Of a DNA stretch of 64,000 nt, positions 7,930 through 17,654 are shown piece after piece (within the stretch, counting starts at the first letter, position 1; each line of letters opens with the position of its first letter). The translations under genes and the position numbers were made by a program. The notes under the pieces were generated by a model. The model ran no database searches. It was not told where the DNA came from and saw only the letters and a program-made list of their open reading frames with translations. Source of the stretch: JAHEKO01 sp965212505 (GTDB taxonomy: Bacteria > Acidobacteriota > Thermoanaerobaculia > Multivoradales > JAHEKO01); the NCBI GenBank assembly GCA_965212505.1, contig OZ243123.1, positions 186,001-250,000 on the forward strand, written 5' to 3'.

Positions 7930-10092
7930 TTGTCTAAAGACTTGAGCGGAGAGAGCGACGAGCTTCTCGAATTCAGCGGTTTCCGCTTCGATACGAGAAA
8001 CCACCTGCTGTTCGAGGGGGAGCGTGAGATTGCGCTGCCGGGCCGTGCGGTGGGGGTTCTGGCTGCACTTCTGGTGCATGCAGGTGACCTCGTGCAGAGA
8101 CAGGATCTCGAAGATCTCGTCTGGGGCGACACCGCGGTGACGGCGGCGTCGTTGACGGAAGCCATCTCTCTCTTGCGCCATACGCTCGGCGACGATCCTC
8201 GCGAACCGCGCTTCATCCAGACGGTCCATCGGAGCGGGTATCGTTTTTTGGCGGAGGTCGAGAGGGTGGAACGCCTCCCCGATGGGAAGCCCAATGGGAT
8301 CGACCGCTCACGCTCTCTCATGAGCTGGACCGCGACGGTGGGGCTCGCTGCGCTTCTCGCTGCCGCTCCAATTTGGCAGTGGGTCGGGCGCGCGTCGGTT
8401 GCGGTCGACTCGACGCCGGTGCGTTTGCAATTGGACGCACCGTACGACCATAGATTCGAGAGCTCTGCCCTCAGCTTGGCGATCTCTCCCGACGGTCGTG
8501 CTGTCGTCTTCGGCGCGCACCATGACCGGCGCTGGCGCTTGTTTCATCGCCGGCTCGACAGCTTCGAAAGCGTTCCGATCGCAGGGAGCGAGTCGGGCTA
8601 CAGCCCGTTCTTCTCACCCGACGGCGAGAGCATCGGCTTCGTCGCCGGCTCCGAGCTCAAGACGGTCCGCCTCGACGGAGGGAGCCCGAGGACACTTGCG
8701 ACCGTGGGTCGGACCCGCGGAGCTGCCTGGGTGGCGGACGGAACGATCGTCTTCGGCTCGGGCCATGGTGAAGGGTTGCGAGCGATTTCTGCCGAGGGTG
8801 GCGAGGTCCGAGAGCTGACCGTGCCCGATCGGAAGGCGGGTGAGTATTCTCACTGGCGGCCGTACGCAGTCTCGGATCAGCCGATGGTGGCGTTCACGAT
8901 TCTGTCGACGGTCCTCGATCAGCCGAAGATCGCAGTGATGCGTCTACCGGACGGGGAGATCGAGGAGCTCTTTCACGGCAGGGGCGCTCAGTACACAGCC
9001 GGTCATCTGCTCTATCTCGACGAGGGGCATCTCCGAGCCGCGCGCTTTGATCCCTCGGCACCGTCCCGCGTCGGTCCGTCCTTTCTGCTGACCGAGACGA
9101 TTCTCAGCTGGCCCAACATGCACAATCCCAACTTCGCCGCCTCGGAGCGGGGGCCGCTCGTATACCTTCCCCGCGCGCACGAACGGGAGCCCCAGCAACT
9201 CCGTCGAGTCGATCGGGAGGTCGACGAGACGCTCGCGTTTCCGCCCAGGCAATACCGCAATCTGAATCTCTCTCCGGACGGTCGCAGGTTAGCGCTGACG
9301 ATTCCCGATGGGGAACGATCCGATGTCTGGGTTGGTGACATTGCCAGCGGCGAACTCTTCCGACTGACGACGATCGGCAAGAACATCGAGCCTGTCTGGG
9401 CACCCGACGGCGAGTCGGTCGTCTACGCTTCGGATCGCGGCGGGTACTACCAGCTCTACAGGCAGGGGACAAACGGCCAACCCGGCGAGCCGTACGCGCC
9501 GAGCGGGCAGCCGCGGTTTCCCTCCGATTGGATGCCTGGCGAGAACTCCCTGATCTTCTCCGAGTTCAATCCGGCGAGTCGCCTCGACATCGGAGTCCTC
9601 GGTTTGAACGGCGACAGCTCGAGTCAGCTGTTGATCCACACGGTCGACCGGGAGGCCGACGGGAAGGTCTCCCCGGACGGGCGCTGGATGGCGTTTACGC
9701 GAGCGGTCGACAGTGGGCTCCAGATCTACGTGGCTGACCTGGACGCCGACGGTCTGCTGCAGCGCGTCTCGACGACCGGCGGCGAGAGGCCGGAGTGGAC
9801 GCACGATGGGTCACGATTGATCTACCAACGCGGCGACCAGGTGCTCGGCGTCGAGTCGGCGCAGCTCGAGTCGGGCGCGATCGAGGAACAGCTTCTGTTC
9901 TGCGGTAGGTCGATAGAGCGCGTCATTCCGGGTCGCACGCCCGACGAGCTGTTCATTGTGCCAGCCGGCCGTCAGAGCCAGTCGAAGAGCTTGCGTGTGG
10001 TGCTGAACTGGGCCGAAGACCTACAGGAGGAAAGTCCAGCCGAGACCGGCACGGCGAGGCCGATGTCGCTCTTCGCTTCCAACCGCCACTGA
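7930..10092 (+). CDS. Membrane-anchored winged-helix regulator with TolB-like beta-propeller (CadC-like), copy 1
   Basis: A 720-residue protein starting at TTG 7930 with AGGAG ten bases upstream. Residues about 14-108 form an OmpR/CadC-type winged helix (ISLLRHTLGDDPREPRFIQ, VHRSGYRFLAEVE). One membrane helix is at about 131-150. The rest is a PD40/TolB-type propeller with blades such as LAISPDGRAVVFGA, FFSPDGESIGFV, LNLSPDGRRLALTI and PDGESVVYASDRGG. The C-terminus carries SLRVVLNWAEDL, a motif common in acidobacterial propeller proteins and kinases. By analogy with CadC, the periplasmic propeller senses a signal and the cytoplasmic domain binds DNA. It is a close paralogue of the next gene. 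Confidence 0.87.
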   Translation: MSKDLSGESDELLEFSGFRFDTRNHLLFEGEREIALPGRAVGVLAALLVHAGDLVQRQDLEDLVWGDTAVTAASLTEAISLLRHTLGDDPREPRFIQTVHRSGYRFLAEVERVERLPDGKPNGIDRSRSLMSWTATVGLAALLAAAPIWQWVGRASVAVDSTPVRLQLDAPYDHRFESSALSLAISPDGRAVVFGAHHDRRWRLFHRRLDSFESVPIAGSESGYSPFFSPDGESIGFVAGSELKTVRLDGGSPRTLATVGRTRGAAWVADGTIVFGSGHGEGLRAISAEGGEVRELTVPDRKAGEYSHWRPYAVSDQPMVAFTILSTVLDQPKIAVMRLPDGEIEELFHGRGAQYTAGHLLYLDEGHLRAARFDPSAPSRVGPSFLLTETILSWPNMHNPNFAASERGPLVYLPRAHEREPQQLRRVDREVDETLAFPPRQYRNLNLSPDGRRLALTIPDGERSDVWVGDIASGELFRLTTIGKNIEPVWAPDGESVVYASDRGGYYQLYRQGTNGQPGEPYAPSGQPRFPSDWMPGENSLIFSEFNPASRLDIGVLGLNGDSSSQLLIHTVDREADGKVSPDGRWMAFTRAVDSGLQIYVADLDADGLLQRVSTTGGERPEWTHDGSRLIYQRGDQVLGVESAQLESGAIEEQLLFCGRSIERVIPGRTPDELFIVPAGRQSQSKSLRVVLNWAEDLQEESPAETGTARPMSLFASNRH

Positions 10093-10201
10093 GTCGTTCG
10101 CTCGGGTCGATTCCCTGGCCTGCGCTGGCATGAGACTCGCTTGACTGTTCGCAAAAGGCTCCAAGAAATCTCGAACGAAGATCTTAAGTTCTTCTGAACC
10201 C

Positions 10202-12337
10202 ATGATTGGTGAGGGCGGGAAGTTGTTCGAATTCAGTGGTTTCCGGTTTGACTCGAGTCAGTCCCTCCTGTTCGAGGGCGACCGCGAGGTCTCACTCCCT
10301 GGGAGGGCGGTCGGTGTCCTCGAAGTGTTACTGGAGCACGCTGGGGACGTCGTCGATCGGCAAAAGCTCGAGGAGCTTGTATGGGGAGAGACGATTGTCA
10401 CCGCGGCTTCGCTGACCGAGGCGGTCTCACTGCTCCGCCAGACACTTGGCGATGATCCAAGGGAGCCTCGCTTCATCCAGACCGTCCACCGGCGTGGCTA
10501 CCGCTTCCTCGCAGAGGTCCGCGAGGTCGAGCCCGAGCCGGTCGTGCGGGAGGCTCCGCGGAAGCAACTGCGCGCCCGAGTGGCTTGGGTCGCGGCGGCT
10601 GTCGTCCTGACACTCGCTTCGAGCGAGCCCCTCTCGAGATGGTTCGGGCGGTCCTCCTCCGAAGCCGTTCCGGTCCGCCTTCAGCTCGAAGCACCGGAGG
10701 ACCATCGGTTCCCGAACTCTGGCTTTCGGCTGGCCATCTCCCCTGACGGCCGGTCGGTCGTGTTTGGAGCTCATCGAGCCGGACTCTGGCGGCTCTTTCA
10801 TCGTCGGCTCGATCGCTTCGAGGCGGTTCCGATTCCCGGCAGTGAGTCGGGTACGGCACCGTTCTTCTCGCCGGACGGTCGAAGCATCGGGTTCTACGCC
10901 GGCGGTGAGCTCAAGACGGTGCGACTCGATGGTGGCAGTCCGCGTACCGTCACCCAGGTCGAATCGCTTCACGGAGCCGCGTGGGCTCCGGACGGTCGGA
11001 TCCTCTTTGCGGAGTTTAGGAGTGGCCTCAAGGCTGTGCCGGTACGAGGGGGTGAGGTCGAGGTCTTGACGGTTCCCGACCGGGATGCGGGTGAGTTCGC
11101 CCACTGGCACCCCAAGGTGATTTCAGAACCACCGACCGTTGTCTTCACCGTTGTTTCGAGCCTCCTCAAGCGTCCTCGAGTTGCCGCGAAGGCCCTGCCG
11201 GATGGTGAGATCAAGATGTTGGCGCACGGCAGCGGAGCGCAGTACACAGATGGACACCTGGTCTATCTCGACGAGCGACGACTCAGAGCTGCACCTTTCG
11301 ACACAGCCAAGGTTGCGCTCAGCGGTCCTTCCTTCGGCCTGGCCGAGACCGTCATCTCGTGGAGGAACTACTACGCCCCCAACTTTGCGGCCTCGGAGCG
11401 AGGACCGCTCGTCTACGTGCCACGCGAAGAGCATCCTCGGCAGCTGCGTCGAATCACACACGGCAGCAACGAGGCCCTCGCGTTCCCGGCGAGGAACTAC
11501 GAGAATCTCAGCCTCTCTCCCGATGGTTCCCGTCTGGCGGTGACGATCTTCGACGGCGGGCGCTCGGATATCTGGGTCGGCGAACTCTCCAGCGGCCAGT
11601 TCTTCCGTCTGACAACCGTTGGGCACAACATCGAGCCTCTTTGGACGGCCGACGGCAAGTCGATCATCTATGCCTCGGATCGAGGAGGGTACTTTCAGCT
11701 CTACTCGCAGGGGATCGACGGCCAAGCCGGAACGCGCTTCGGACCGGGCGAACAACCCAGGTTTCCCAGCGACTGGATGCCAGGTGGAGTCGATCTCGTC
11801 TTCGGCGAGTTCAACCATTCGAGTCGCCTCGATATCGGCACGTTCAGCATGGAGGAGGCCGAGGGATCGAGTCGCTACCTGATCCAGACGACCGATCAGG
11901 AGGGCAACGCGAAGATCTCGCCGGACGGGCGATGGGTGGCGTTCGCCCGCGGGATCGACGGTGAGTTGGAGATCTTCGTGGCTGATCTAGAGGCTGACGG
12001 TCGCGAGCGTCGAGTCTCCATGGGTGGGGGGCGGCGCCCTGAGTGGATGCGGGACGGCTCCTATCTGATCTACCAACGCGGCGGCGACGTGTTCGCCGTC
12101 TCCACCGCGCAGCTCGAGTCGAAGACGATCGAAGAACAGGTCGTTCTGAACGGAATGGGGATCGGGCGCGTGATTCCGGGTCGCACGGACAACGAGCTGC
12201 TCGCCGTACCGGCGCCGCCTGGTGGTGCGCAGAGCTTGCGTGTGGTGCTGAACTGGGCAGAAGAGCTCCGCGCGGAGCCACCGCTCGAGAGCGCGCAGGC
12301 GGGTTCGATGCCTCTCGTCGCCTCCGACCGTCACTGA
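10202..12337 (+). CDS. Membrane-anchored winged-helix regulator with TolB-like beta-propeller (CadC-like), copy 2
   Basis: A 711-residue paralogue of the preceding gene with the same layout: winged helix (about residues 10-103; VSLLRQTLGDDPREPRFIQ), one membrane helix (about 124-142), and a PD40 propeller (LAISPDGRSVVFGAH, FFSPDGRSIGFYAGG, LSLSPDGSRLAVTI, DGKSIIYASDRGGYF). The C-terminus has SLRVVLNWAEELR. Long stretches align residue for residue with copy 1, so this is a tandem duplication that has since diverged. The start at 10202 lies 109 bases after the first copy's stop, so the two may be co-transcribed. The sensed signal and targets are unknown. Confidence 0.87.
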   Translation: MIGEGGKLFEFSGFRFDSSQSLLFEGDREVSLPGRAVGVLEVLLEHAGDVVDRQKLEELVWGETIVTAASLTEAVSLLRQTLGDDPREPRFIQTVHRRGYRFLAEVREVEPEPVVREAPRKQLRARVAWVAAAVVLTLASSEPLSRWFGRSSSEAVPVRLQLEAPEDHRFPNSGFRLAISPDGRSVVFGAHRAGLWRLFHRRLDRFEAVPIPGSESGTAPFFSPDGRSIGFYAGGELKTVRLDGGSPRTVTQVESLHGAAWAPDGRILFAEFRSGLKAVPVRGGEVEVLTVPDRDAGEFAHWHPKVISEPPTVVFTVVSSLLKRPRVAAKALPDGEIKMLAHGSGAQYTDGHLVYLDERRLRAAPFDTAKVALSGPSFGLAETVISWRNYYAPNFAASERGPLVYVPREEHPRQLRRITHGSNEALAFPARNYENLSLSPDGSRLAVTIFDGGRSDIWVGELSSGQFFRLTTVGHNIEPLWTADGKSIIYASDRGGYFQLYSQGIDGQAGTRFGPGEQPRFPSDWMPGGVDLVFGEFNHSSRLDIGTFSMEEAEGSSRYLIQTTDQEGNAKISPDGRWVAFARGIDGELEIFVADLEADGRERRVSMGGGRRPEWMRDGSYLIYQRGGDVFAVSTAQLESKTIEEQVVLNGMGIGRVIPGRTDNELLAVPAPPGGAQSLRVVLNWAEELRAEPPLESAQAGSMPLVASDRH

Positions 12338-12354
12338 CGGAGCGGCCGGCGAGC

Positions 12355-14676
12355 CTAGTCGAACAGGCCCATCTGCTTCTCGTCGCCGATCACCTTCTTG
12401 AAGCGTAGCCCGAGCCAGCCGAGCACCGGCTCCGCGATCGGGCGGATCTGCTTGTCGACGTAGTGCTCGTAGTCGAGTTCGCTCGACACCTCGCCGAGCG
12501 GCTCGGGGCCGTCGTGAGTCATCACGTATTTGACGTAGCGTCCGGGGCGGGTCGACATCTTGCGCGCGGCGGCGACGTGCGGCGGGGTCGTCGCGGTGTA
12601 TTCGTTGGGGCGTTTGCGTAGTGCCTTGCGGTAGATGAGTGCGTCGTCGTGTCGGCCGTCGCGGAGCTCGGCGACGAGGTCGTGCAAGTAGTCTTCAAGC
12701 GGTCGCTCGTGGAAGAGCCGTTCGTAGAGCTCGTGTTGCATGTCGCGGGCGAGGCGGGTCCAGTCTCGGCGCACCGCCTCGAGGCCGGTGAGCACGACGC
12801 GGCTGCCGTCACCCTCCTCGACCAGTCCGGCGTAGCGCTTGCTCGCTCCGCGCGCCGCGGAGCGGAGCGGTTGCAGGAAGAGCTTGAGGTAGAGCTGCTC
12901 GAACTCGAGCTCCATTCGGCTCTCGACCTGCCAGCGCTCCGCGATGTGTTCTGCGAGGTCGCGATTGAGGTCTTCGACGAGCCGCTGACCGAGTGCCCGG
13001 GCGACCTCGGGATCGGACTCGTCACTTTCGACGAACAGCGAGTCGGTGTCGCCGTAGAGAACCTTTGGACCGTAGGACTCGATCTGATCGCGACTCCAGA
13101 TCAGGAGCTCGCGCCCGAAGCTCGTGATGGCGTTTGCGATCGGTGGGTTGTAGAAGCGGCAGACGCTCGTTCCGAGCACGCCGAAGAAGGAGTTCATCAA
13201 GATTTTGATGGCGAAGCTGGCCACCGAGTCGCCGGCTCGCTTGGCCGCCTCGCGGCGGGGGAAGAGCTCGTCGAGGAGCTCCGTCAGGATGCCCGGATCG
13301 CGTCGGAAGCGTGCGCCGTTCGGCGCGACGATGGGGTCGTCGGCGTCGGAAGCCCGGGCGTAGCCGAGCGGGTCGATCTGAAAGGTGCGAATGAGACTCG
13401 GGTAGAGGCTCTTGAAGTCGAGCACCAGGACGTTGCGATAGAGCCCCGGATCGGGCGTCAAGACGTGGCCTCCGCCGGTGCTCTCGGAGGACTCGTCGCG
13501 ACTCTCGACTGAGGGTGCCACGATGCCTCGCTTGCCGAGCTCACTCAGGTAGAGGAAGTCGAAGGCCGCGATCGATGCCGAGACACGATCGGGTGGCAGC
13601 CCGGTGAGCCGGCTTCTGGCGACGGCCAGCTCTACCAGCTCGAGCTTCTCCAAGATGTCGGTGACCAGCACCGCGTCCTTCAGGTTGTAGTCGACCAGCT
13701 TTTGCCGGTCCTGGTGGAACGAGCGCAGAATCTCCTGACCTCGATCTCCACCGGAGATCAGCTTGCCCTCGCCGAGTACCTCGCGCGACACGTTGTCGAG
13801 GGAGAACGATTCGAACTTCATGAACGCCCCGCGTACCAGCGCGAGACCGTCGAGTACCAGTCGGCCGGGGATGACCACCTGGGTTGCCTGTCTCGGGTTC
13901 CGGCTTCCGAGAACGCGCACGGCTCCGCTCGATCTGCCGAGCTCGAACGAAACGCCGAGCTCTTCGGCGCGTCGCACGAGCACCCCGAAGTCGAAGTCTG
14001 CGACGCTCCAGCCGGTGATGACGTCGGGGTCGATCTGGCGAATGCGGTCGGCGAGTCGGGTGAGCAGTGCCGCCTCGGTGCTGACGGCGATCGCCTCTTC
14101 GGGCGAGGCGTAGCCGTCGGGTTCCCAGATCAAGACCTCGGCGGCGCCACAGCCGTGAAGTGCGACCGAGAGCACTTGGCGCGCGCGTGGGTCGGTCTCG
14201 ATGTCGAGCGACAGGACGCTCAGTTTCGGAGTCCAGTCGCCCGGAACAACCTCGGGCTCTTCGAAGATGCGCGGACCGCCTTCGCTGCGGGTCGAGGCGC
14301 CGCTCAGATCCAACGAGCCACGCACGCCGCGGTAGATGAGATACCGCATGCCGTAGCGCACGTCAGCTTCGTAGCAGCGGATTCCGGCGCCCTGGAGCCG
14401 GTCGCGAGTGGGGACGGTGTCGGGCGGGGTGCGGACATCGACGCGGGACACCGCCTCTCCCGACATCGTCTCGAGATCGGTTTCTGTGACGGTCCGGACG
14501 CCGTGCTGCTCGACCCGGTCGGCGTCGATCGCCTCGACGTAGAAGTGGGGTGTTGGGCGGCGATCGCGAATCAGGAAGGTCTCGCCGCCCTCGAGCTTCC
14601 CCCAGACGTGCACGATGGGGCGCCCCGACTCGATTCGGTACGAGGGTTGCAGCACAAATCCACGACGTACCGTCAT
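12355..14676 (-). CDS. polB: DNA polymerase II (family B)
   Basis: A 773-residue family-B polymerase, close to the 783 residues of E. coli Pol II. The exonuclease domain carries LSLDIETDP (about 154), DVITGWSVADFDFGVLVRRA and DYNLKDAVLVTDIL. The polymerase domain has motif A DFKSLYPSLIRTFQIDPLG (about 419), motif B KILMNSFFGVLG, motif C VLYGDTDSLFV (about 539) and KRYAGLV. All catalytic aspartates are present, so a proofreading polymerase is expected. Pol II acts in replication restart and lesion bypass, often under SOS control; I found no convincing LexA box in the short upstream gap. It stands alone, convergent with the propeller gene. Confidence 0.96.
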   Translation of the reverse strand: MTVRRGFVLQPSYRIESGRPIVHVWGKLEGGETFLIRDRRPTPHFYVEAIDADRVEQHGVRTVTETDLETMSGEAVSRVDVRTPPDTVPTRDRLQGAGIRCYEADVRYGMRYLIYRGVRGSLDLSGASTRSEGGPRIFEEPEVVPGDWTPKLSVLSLDIETDPRARQVLSVALHGCGAAEVLIWEPDGYASPEEAIAVSTEAALLTRLADRIRQIDPDVITGWSVADFDFGVLVRRAEELGVSFELGRSSGAVRVLGSRNPRQATQVVIPGRLVLDGLALVRGAFMKFESFSLDNVSREVLGEGKLISGGDRGQEILRSFHQDRQKLVDYNLKDAVLVTDILEKLELVELAVARSRLTGLPPDRVSASIAAFDFLYLSELGKRGIVAPSVESRDESSESTGGGHVLTPDPGLYRNVLVLDFKSLYPSLIRTFQIDPLGYARASDADDPIVAPNGARFRRDPGILTELLDELFPRREAAKRAGDSVASFAIKILMNSFFGVLGTSVCRFYNPPIANAITSFGRELLIWSRDQIESYGPKVLYGDTDSLFVESDESDPEVARALGQRLVEDLNRDLAEHIAERWQVESRMELEFEQLYLKLFLQPLRSAARGASKRYAGLVEEGDGSRVVLTGLEAVRRDWTRLARDMQHELYERLFHERPLEDYLHDLVAELRDGRHDDALIYRKALRKRPNEYTATTPPHVAAARKMSTRPGRYVKYVMTHDGPEPLGEVSSELDYEHYVDKQIRPIAEPVLGWLGLRFKKVIGDEKQMGLFD

Positions 14677-14749
14677 TGCAAGCCGGAAGTGTAGCTGGGA
14701 GCCGCAGAAGCTCTGAGGAGAGCGCGAGTTTCCGGCGGGAGGAGGCGCT

Positions 14750-16096
14750 ATGTGGAGTCGTGGAAAGAGGACGTTTCGCCTCAGTCGAGGACAGCTCTAT
14801 CTCTGGGTGGCCGTCGTCGGCTGTGTTCTGAGCGCTGTGGCCAGCGCCTCATCTCCGGTGGCTCGCCGGGGGCCGACCTTCGAGCTCGCGGTGGCCCCGG
14901 GCCTGACGGCACTGGTCGCCGAGCTCAGCAACTTCGAGGGTGCCGACATCAACGAGCGCGGGCAAGTGGTAGGCACTGCGGGAGACGCTAACGGTCGGTT
15001 CAAGGCCGCCGCGCGGTTCACCCCTGGAGTCGGGCTCGAGGACCTGGACCCTGATGGGGAGTACAGCTCGTCGGGGCATGCGATCAACACTTCGGGGACA
15101 GTACTCGGCTTCTCGGAGTTCCGGGGCCAGACCGTAACCGGCATCCCGTTTCTATATCGCGACGGAGCCGGCTTTGATTTCCTGGAACGAGGGAGGCCTC
15201 AGGGGATTTTGGACGGCGGTCTGATCCCGGGGTTCCGGGTTCGGGGATCGCTTCGAGACTCCGAGACCATCTTCGGCAGCGTTCTGACAACGGAGCCGCA
15301 GACCGGCGAGTCGGAGCTCCGTCCGTACATCCACACGAAGCGCGGAGGGTGGGAGGGGTTGACTGGGCTTCACCCTCGCTTCGCCGAGGAGCTGACGTTC
15401 GGCGCGTTCATGAACGGCGCCGGCTTCCAGGTTTTCGTTCTCGTGGGGCGATCGCGTCCCGGCGAGGAAGGTGCCCAGGAGTACTTGATGCGAACGCCGC
15501 GGGGTCGCTTTCACGAGGTTGTCAGCCCTGGGAGGCCGGTGACGCCCGGGAGCCGGCCCAACCGCCGTGGAAGGATGGCAGGCAACTACAAGACGACCGA
15601 GGAGGCGCACGAGCGGGCCTACGTCTGGACCAGGAAGGGCGGCCTGGTCAGCATTCACCCCGCCGACTTCGCCGAGAGTGCGGCCCTCGGCGTCAACAAG
15701 GGCGGACTGTCCTACGGCATCCTGAAGCGCAAGAAGAAGTGGAGTGACGTCTTCGTGCACTCTGATACCGAAGGTCTCCGGATCGTCGTCTCTCGAGAGG
15801 AGCTGGTCGAGGTGGCCAGGAGCCACCCGGGACGCTTCGCTGGCGTCACAGCCACTGACATGAACAACCGGGGGGAGATCGTGGGCTGCGTGCTCATGTC
15901 CGGTGGCCCCGCTCGCGCCTACTACTACGGTCCGAAGTACGGGTTCCACCTCTTGGCGGGCTCGATTGCCGAACTCGAACCGGGTGTCGCGGAGAGAAGC
16001 TGTAGCGTGCCGCTCATCAACGAAGCTCGCCAGATTCTCGTGGGAGTCCGCGCCGGTTCGCGGAAGACGATGGGTGTGCTGTCGATCGTCGACTAA
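14750..16096 (+). CDS. Exported HAF-repeat protein
   Basis: A 448-residue protein with an N-terminal hydrophobic export segment (LYLWVAVVGCVLSAVASAS, about 16-34). It carries repeated motifs of the HAF extracellular-repeat type: INERGQVVGTAGDANGRFKA, AINTSGTVLGFSEFRGQT, MNNRGEIVGCVLMSGGPARA, and a related NEARQILVGV near the C-terminus. These resemble short beta-propeller blades with the D/N-x-x-G-x-I/V-V-G core. The family has no established enzymatic function. GGAGG lies upstream of the ATG. It is divergent from polB and has no operon partner. Confidence 0.75.
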   Translation: MWSRGKRTFRLSRGQLYLWVAVVGCVLSAVASASSPVARRGPTFELAVAPGLTALVAELSNFEGADINERGQVVGTAGDANGRFKAAARFTPGVGLEDLDPDGEYSSSGHAINTSGTVLGFSEFRGQTVTGIPFLYRDGAGFDFLERGRPQGILDGGLIPGFRVRGSLRDSETIFGSVLTTEPQTGESELRPYIHTKRGGWEGLTGLHPRFAEELTFGAFMNGAGFQVFVLVGRSRPGEEGAQEYLMRTPRGRFHEVVSPGRPVTPGSRPNRRGRMAGNYKTTEEAHERAYVWTRKGGLVSIHPADFAESAALGVNKGGLSYGILKRKKKWSDVFVHSDTEGLRIVVSREELVEVARSHPGRFAGVTATDMNNRGEIVGCVLMSGGPARAYYYGPKYGFHLLAGSIAELEPGVAERSCSVPLINEARQILVGVRAGSRKTMGVLSIVD

Positions 16097-16247
16097 ACGG
16101 GATGGGTCGGCTGTAGGACGAATCTCGATGCGCGCTTGAGCCAGGACTCCTGGACAGTCTAGGGCGAGGCAGTCCGGTGAGTGGGCTAAAGGGCGATAGG
16201 TGCAACGCGCGCGCTCACGCAGTTCTCTGACTCTGAGGCCGTGATCC

Positions 16248-16901
16248 TCAGGACAGCAAAGCGATCAACCAAGCGACCACAAACCCGACGATCCCCCACC
16301 TCGTGACCGGATGGACTCGGTCCTCGACGACCCGGTCGTAGACAACCAGAGACAGGAACAGTCCGCTCCAAACGACGTAGAAGAACACCCACCAATACAT
16401 GTCGATCTGCTCGCCCATCAACCTGAGCAACAACGGTTCAACCGGGTCGAATGCTCGCGACAGAACCGGCTCCAGCATGTAGAGCGTTCCGATCAAAACG
16501 AACCGCTTGTGTCTGTCGGGCCGGCGCCGACTCAGGAACGCCAACAGCACCATCAGCGAGAAGCCTGGAAGGAGGAGACGATTGGCCCTCACCAAGTAAG
16601 ACATCGCGTCCCAGCCCTTCCACACGGCGACGAAGACATAGGCCGTGCTGAGGGTCACGCCGATCGCCACCAGGAAGGCGGCGATCCCCAGCTTGCGGTG
16701 CAGCCTCAAGTTGCGTCTCCGCACGAGACTCGACTGGGCGAAGAACAGCGCTACCCATGCCAGGCAGAACACGCCATGGACGATGAACTTGGGGTCTTGA
16801 TTACTGGGCTGCCCTACGTCCCAGACCAGGTTGTCGGAGAAACCCCATACGGACAGGGCCAAGACCACGAAGCTGACGACCGAAAAGTATCCCCTCTTCA
16901 C
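16248..16901 (-). CDS. Polytopic membrane protein of unknown function
   Basis: A 217-residue protein with about six membrane helices, for example YFSVVSFVVLALSVWGF, FCLAWVALFFAQSSL, LGIAAFLVAIGVTLSTAYVF and WGIVGFVVAWLIALL. The loop LHRKLG recalls the histidine-bearing loop of small b-type-cytochrome-like or DUF2306-like membrane proteins, but I cannot assign a family. It starts with GTG at 16901, one base after the RNase H stop, so the two are surely co-transcribed. The coupling to RNase H has no obvious functional reason. Confidence 0.75.
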   Translation of the reverse strand: MKRGYFSVVSFVVLALSVWGFSDNLVWDVGQPSNQDPKFIVHGVFCLAWVALFFAQSSLVRRRNLRLHRKLGIAAFLVAIGVTLSTAYVFVAVWKGWDAMSYLVRANRLLLPGFSLMVLLAFLSRRRPDRHKRFVLIGTLYMLEPVLSRAFDPVEPLLLRLMGEQIDMYWWVFFYVVWSGLFLSLVVYDRVVEDRVHPVTRWGIVGFVVAWLIALLS

Positions 16902-16902
16902 T

Positions 16903-17568
16903 TCAGAGTTCGTCTCTCCGCCAGGCGCTCGCCAGGCTGTCGGCGTACTCGTTCCACCGATAGCCGGAGTGTGCGGCGATCCATTCGAGCTTGCATGCGG
17001 GATGTGCGCGGAAGAGGGCCAGGAGCGGCTTGACCAGGTCGAGGTTCTTGAGCGGGTCGCCCTTGCGCTTCCAGCCCTTGCGCTCCCAGCCCGGGGCCCA
17101 CTTGGTGATCGTGTCGACGCAGAGCCGACTGTCGGTATAGACGGAGATCTCCGCGTCTTGTGGAAGCGCCTCGAAGGCTGCGATCAGAGCCGTCAGCTCC
17201 ATCCGATTGTTGGTCGTGTCGGGATGATGCCCGTGATCTCTCTTGACGATCTCACCGTTCTCGACCCACACCATGCCCCATCCTCCGGGACCGGGGTTGG
17301 GGTGAGAACCGCCGTCCGTGAAGACTCCCGTCTCCGGCCCGTCGGTGTACTTGGTGAGCACCGTGGCGACGGGGAGGTTCTCCTCGCGGGTCGCGGACTT
17401 TCCGCGGCGAGGTCGCGCCTTGCCGCTGCCGGTCGACCGGCCCTTCGAGCCGGCCCGCTTGGGCGAGTGTTGGCGGCAGTACTTGGGCTTCCAGCCGGGG
17501 TACTTGTCGAGCGCCGCCTGCGGTACCGAGAACGCTTCACCACATACCTGACATTCGAATTCGGCCAT
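16903..17568 (-). CDS. rnhA: Ribonuclease HI with N-terminal zinc-finger-like domain
   Basis: I chose the ATG at 17568 (MAEFECQVCGEAF), giving 221 residues; a longer frame to 17613 adds an Arg-rich lead. The N-terminus has CQVC (6-9) and YCRQH (about 30-34), a probable zinc-binding pair, then a basic Ser/Gly/Lys linker. The RNase H fold follows with the four acidic residues in FTDGGSHPNPGPGGWG, NNRMELTAL, VYTDSRLC and NEYADSLA. It cleaves RNA in RNA-DNA hybrids. The Cys/His module and basic linker may add nucleic-acid binding. It leads a two-gene unit with the membrane protein and is divergent from the BlaI gene. Confidence 0.92.
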   Translation of the reverse strand: MAEFECQVCGEAFSVPQAALDKYPGWKPKYCRQHSPKRAGSKGRSTGSGKARPRRGKSATREENLPVATVLTKYTDGPETGVFTDGGSHPNPGPGGWGMVWVENGEIVKRDHGHHPDTTNNRMELTALIAAFEALPQDAEISVYTDSRLCVDTITKWAPGWERKGWKRKGDPLKNLDLVKPLLALFRAHPACKLEWIAAHSGYRWNEYADSLASAWRRDEL

Positions 17569-17654
17569 TCCGCCGCGCAATATCTCACGATTTGGGGCTC
17601 GACGGAGCGGCAACGACGCTGAATCTGAAACAAGTTGCGTGGAACTGCCGTATA

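Noticed and set aside
16141..16153. CCAGGACTCCTGG palindrome between the HAF-repeat gene and the membrane-protein gene
   Set aside because: Short, one-base centre, no T-run or nearby promoter; likely chance in GC-rich DNA.
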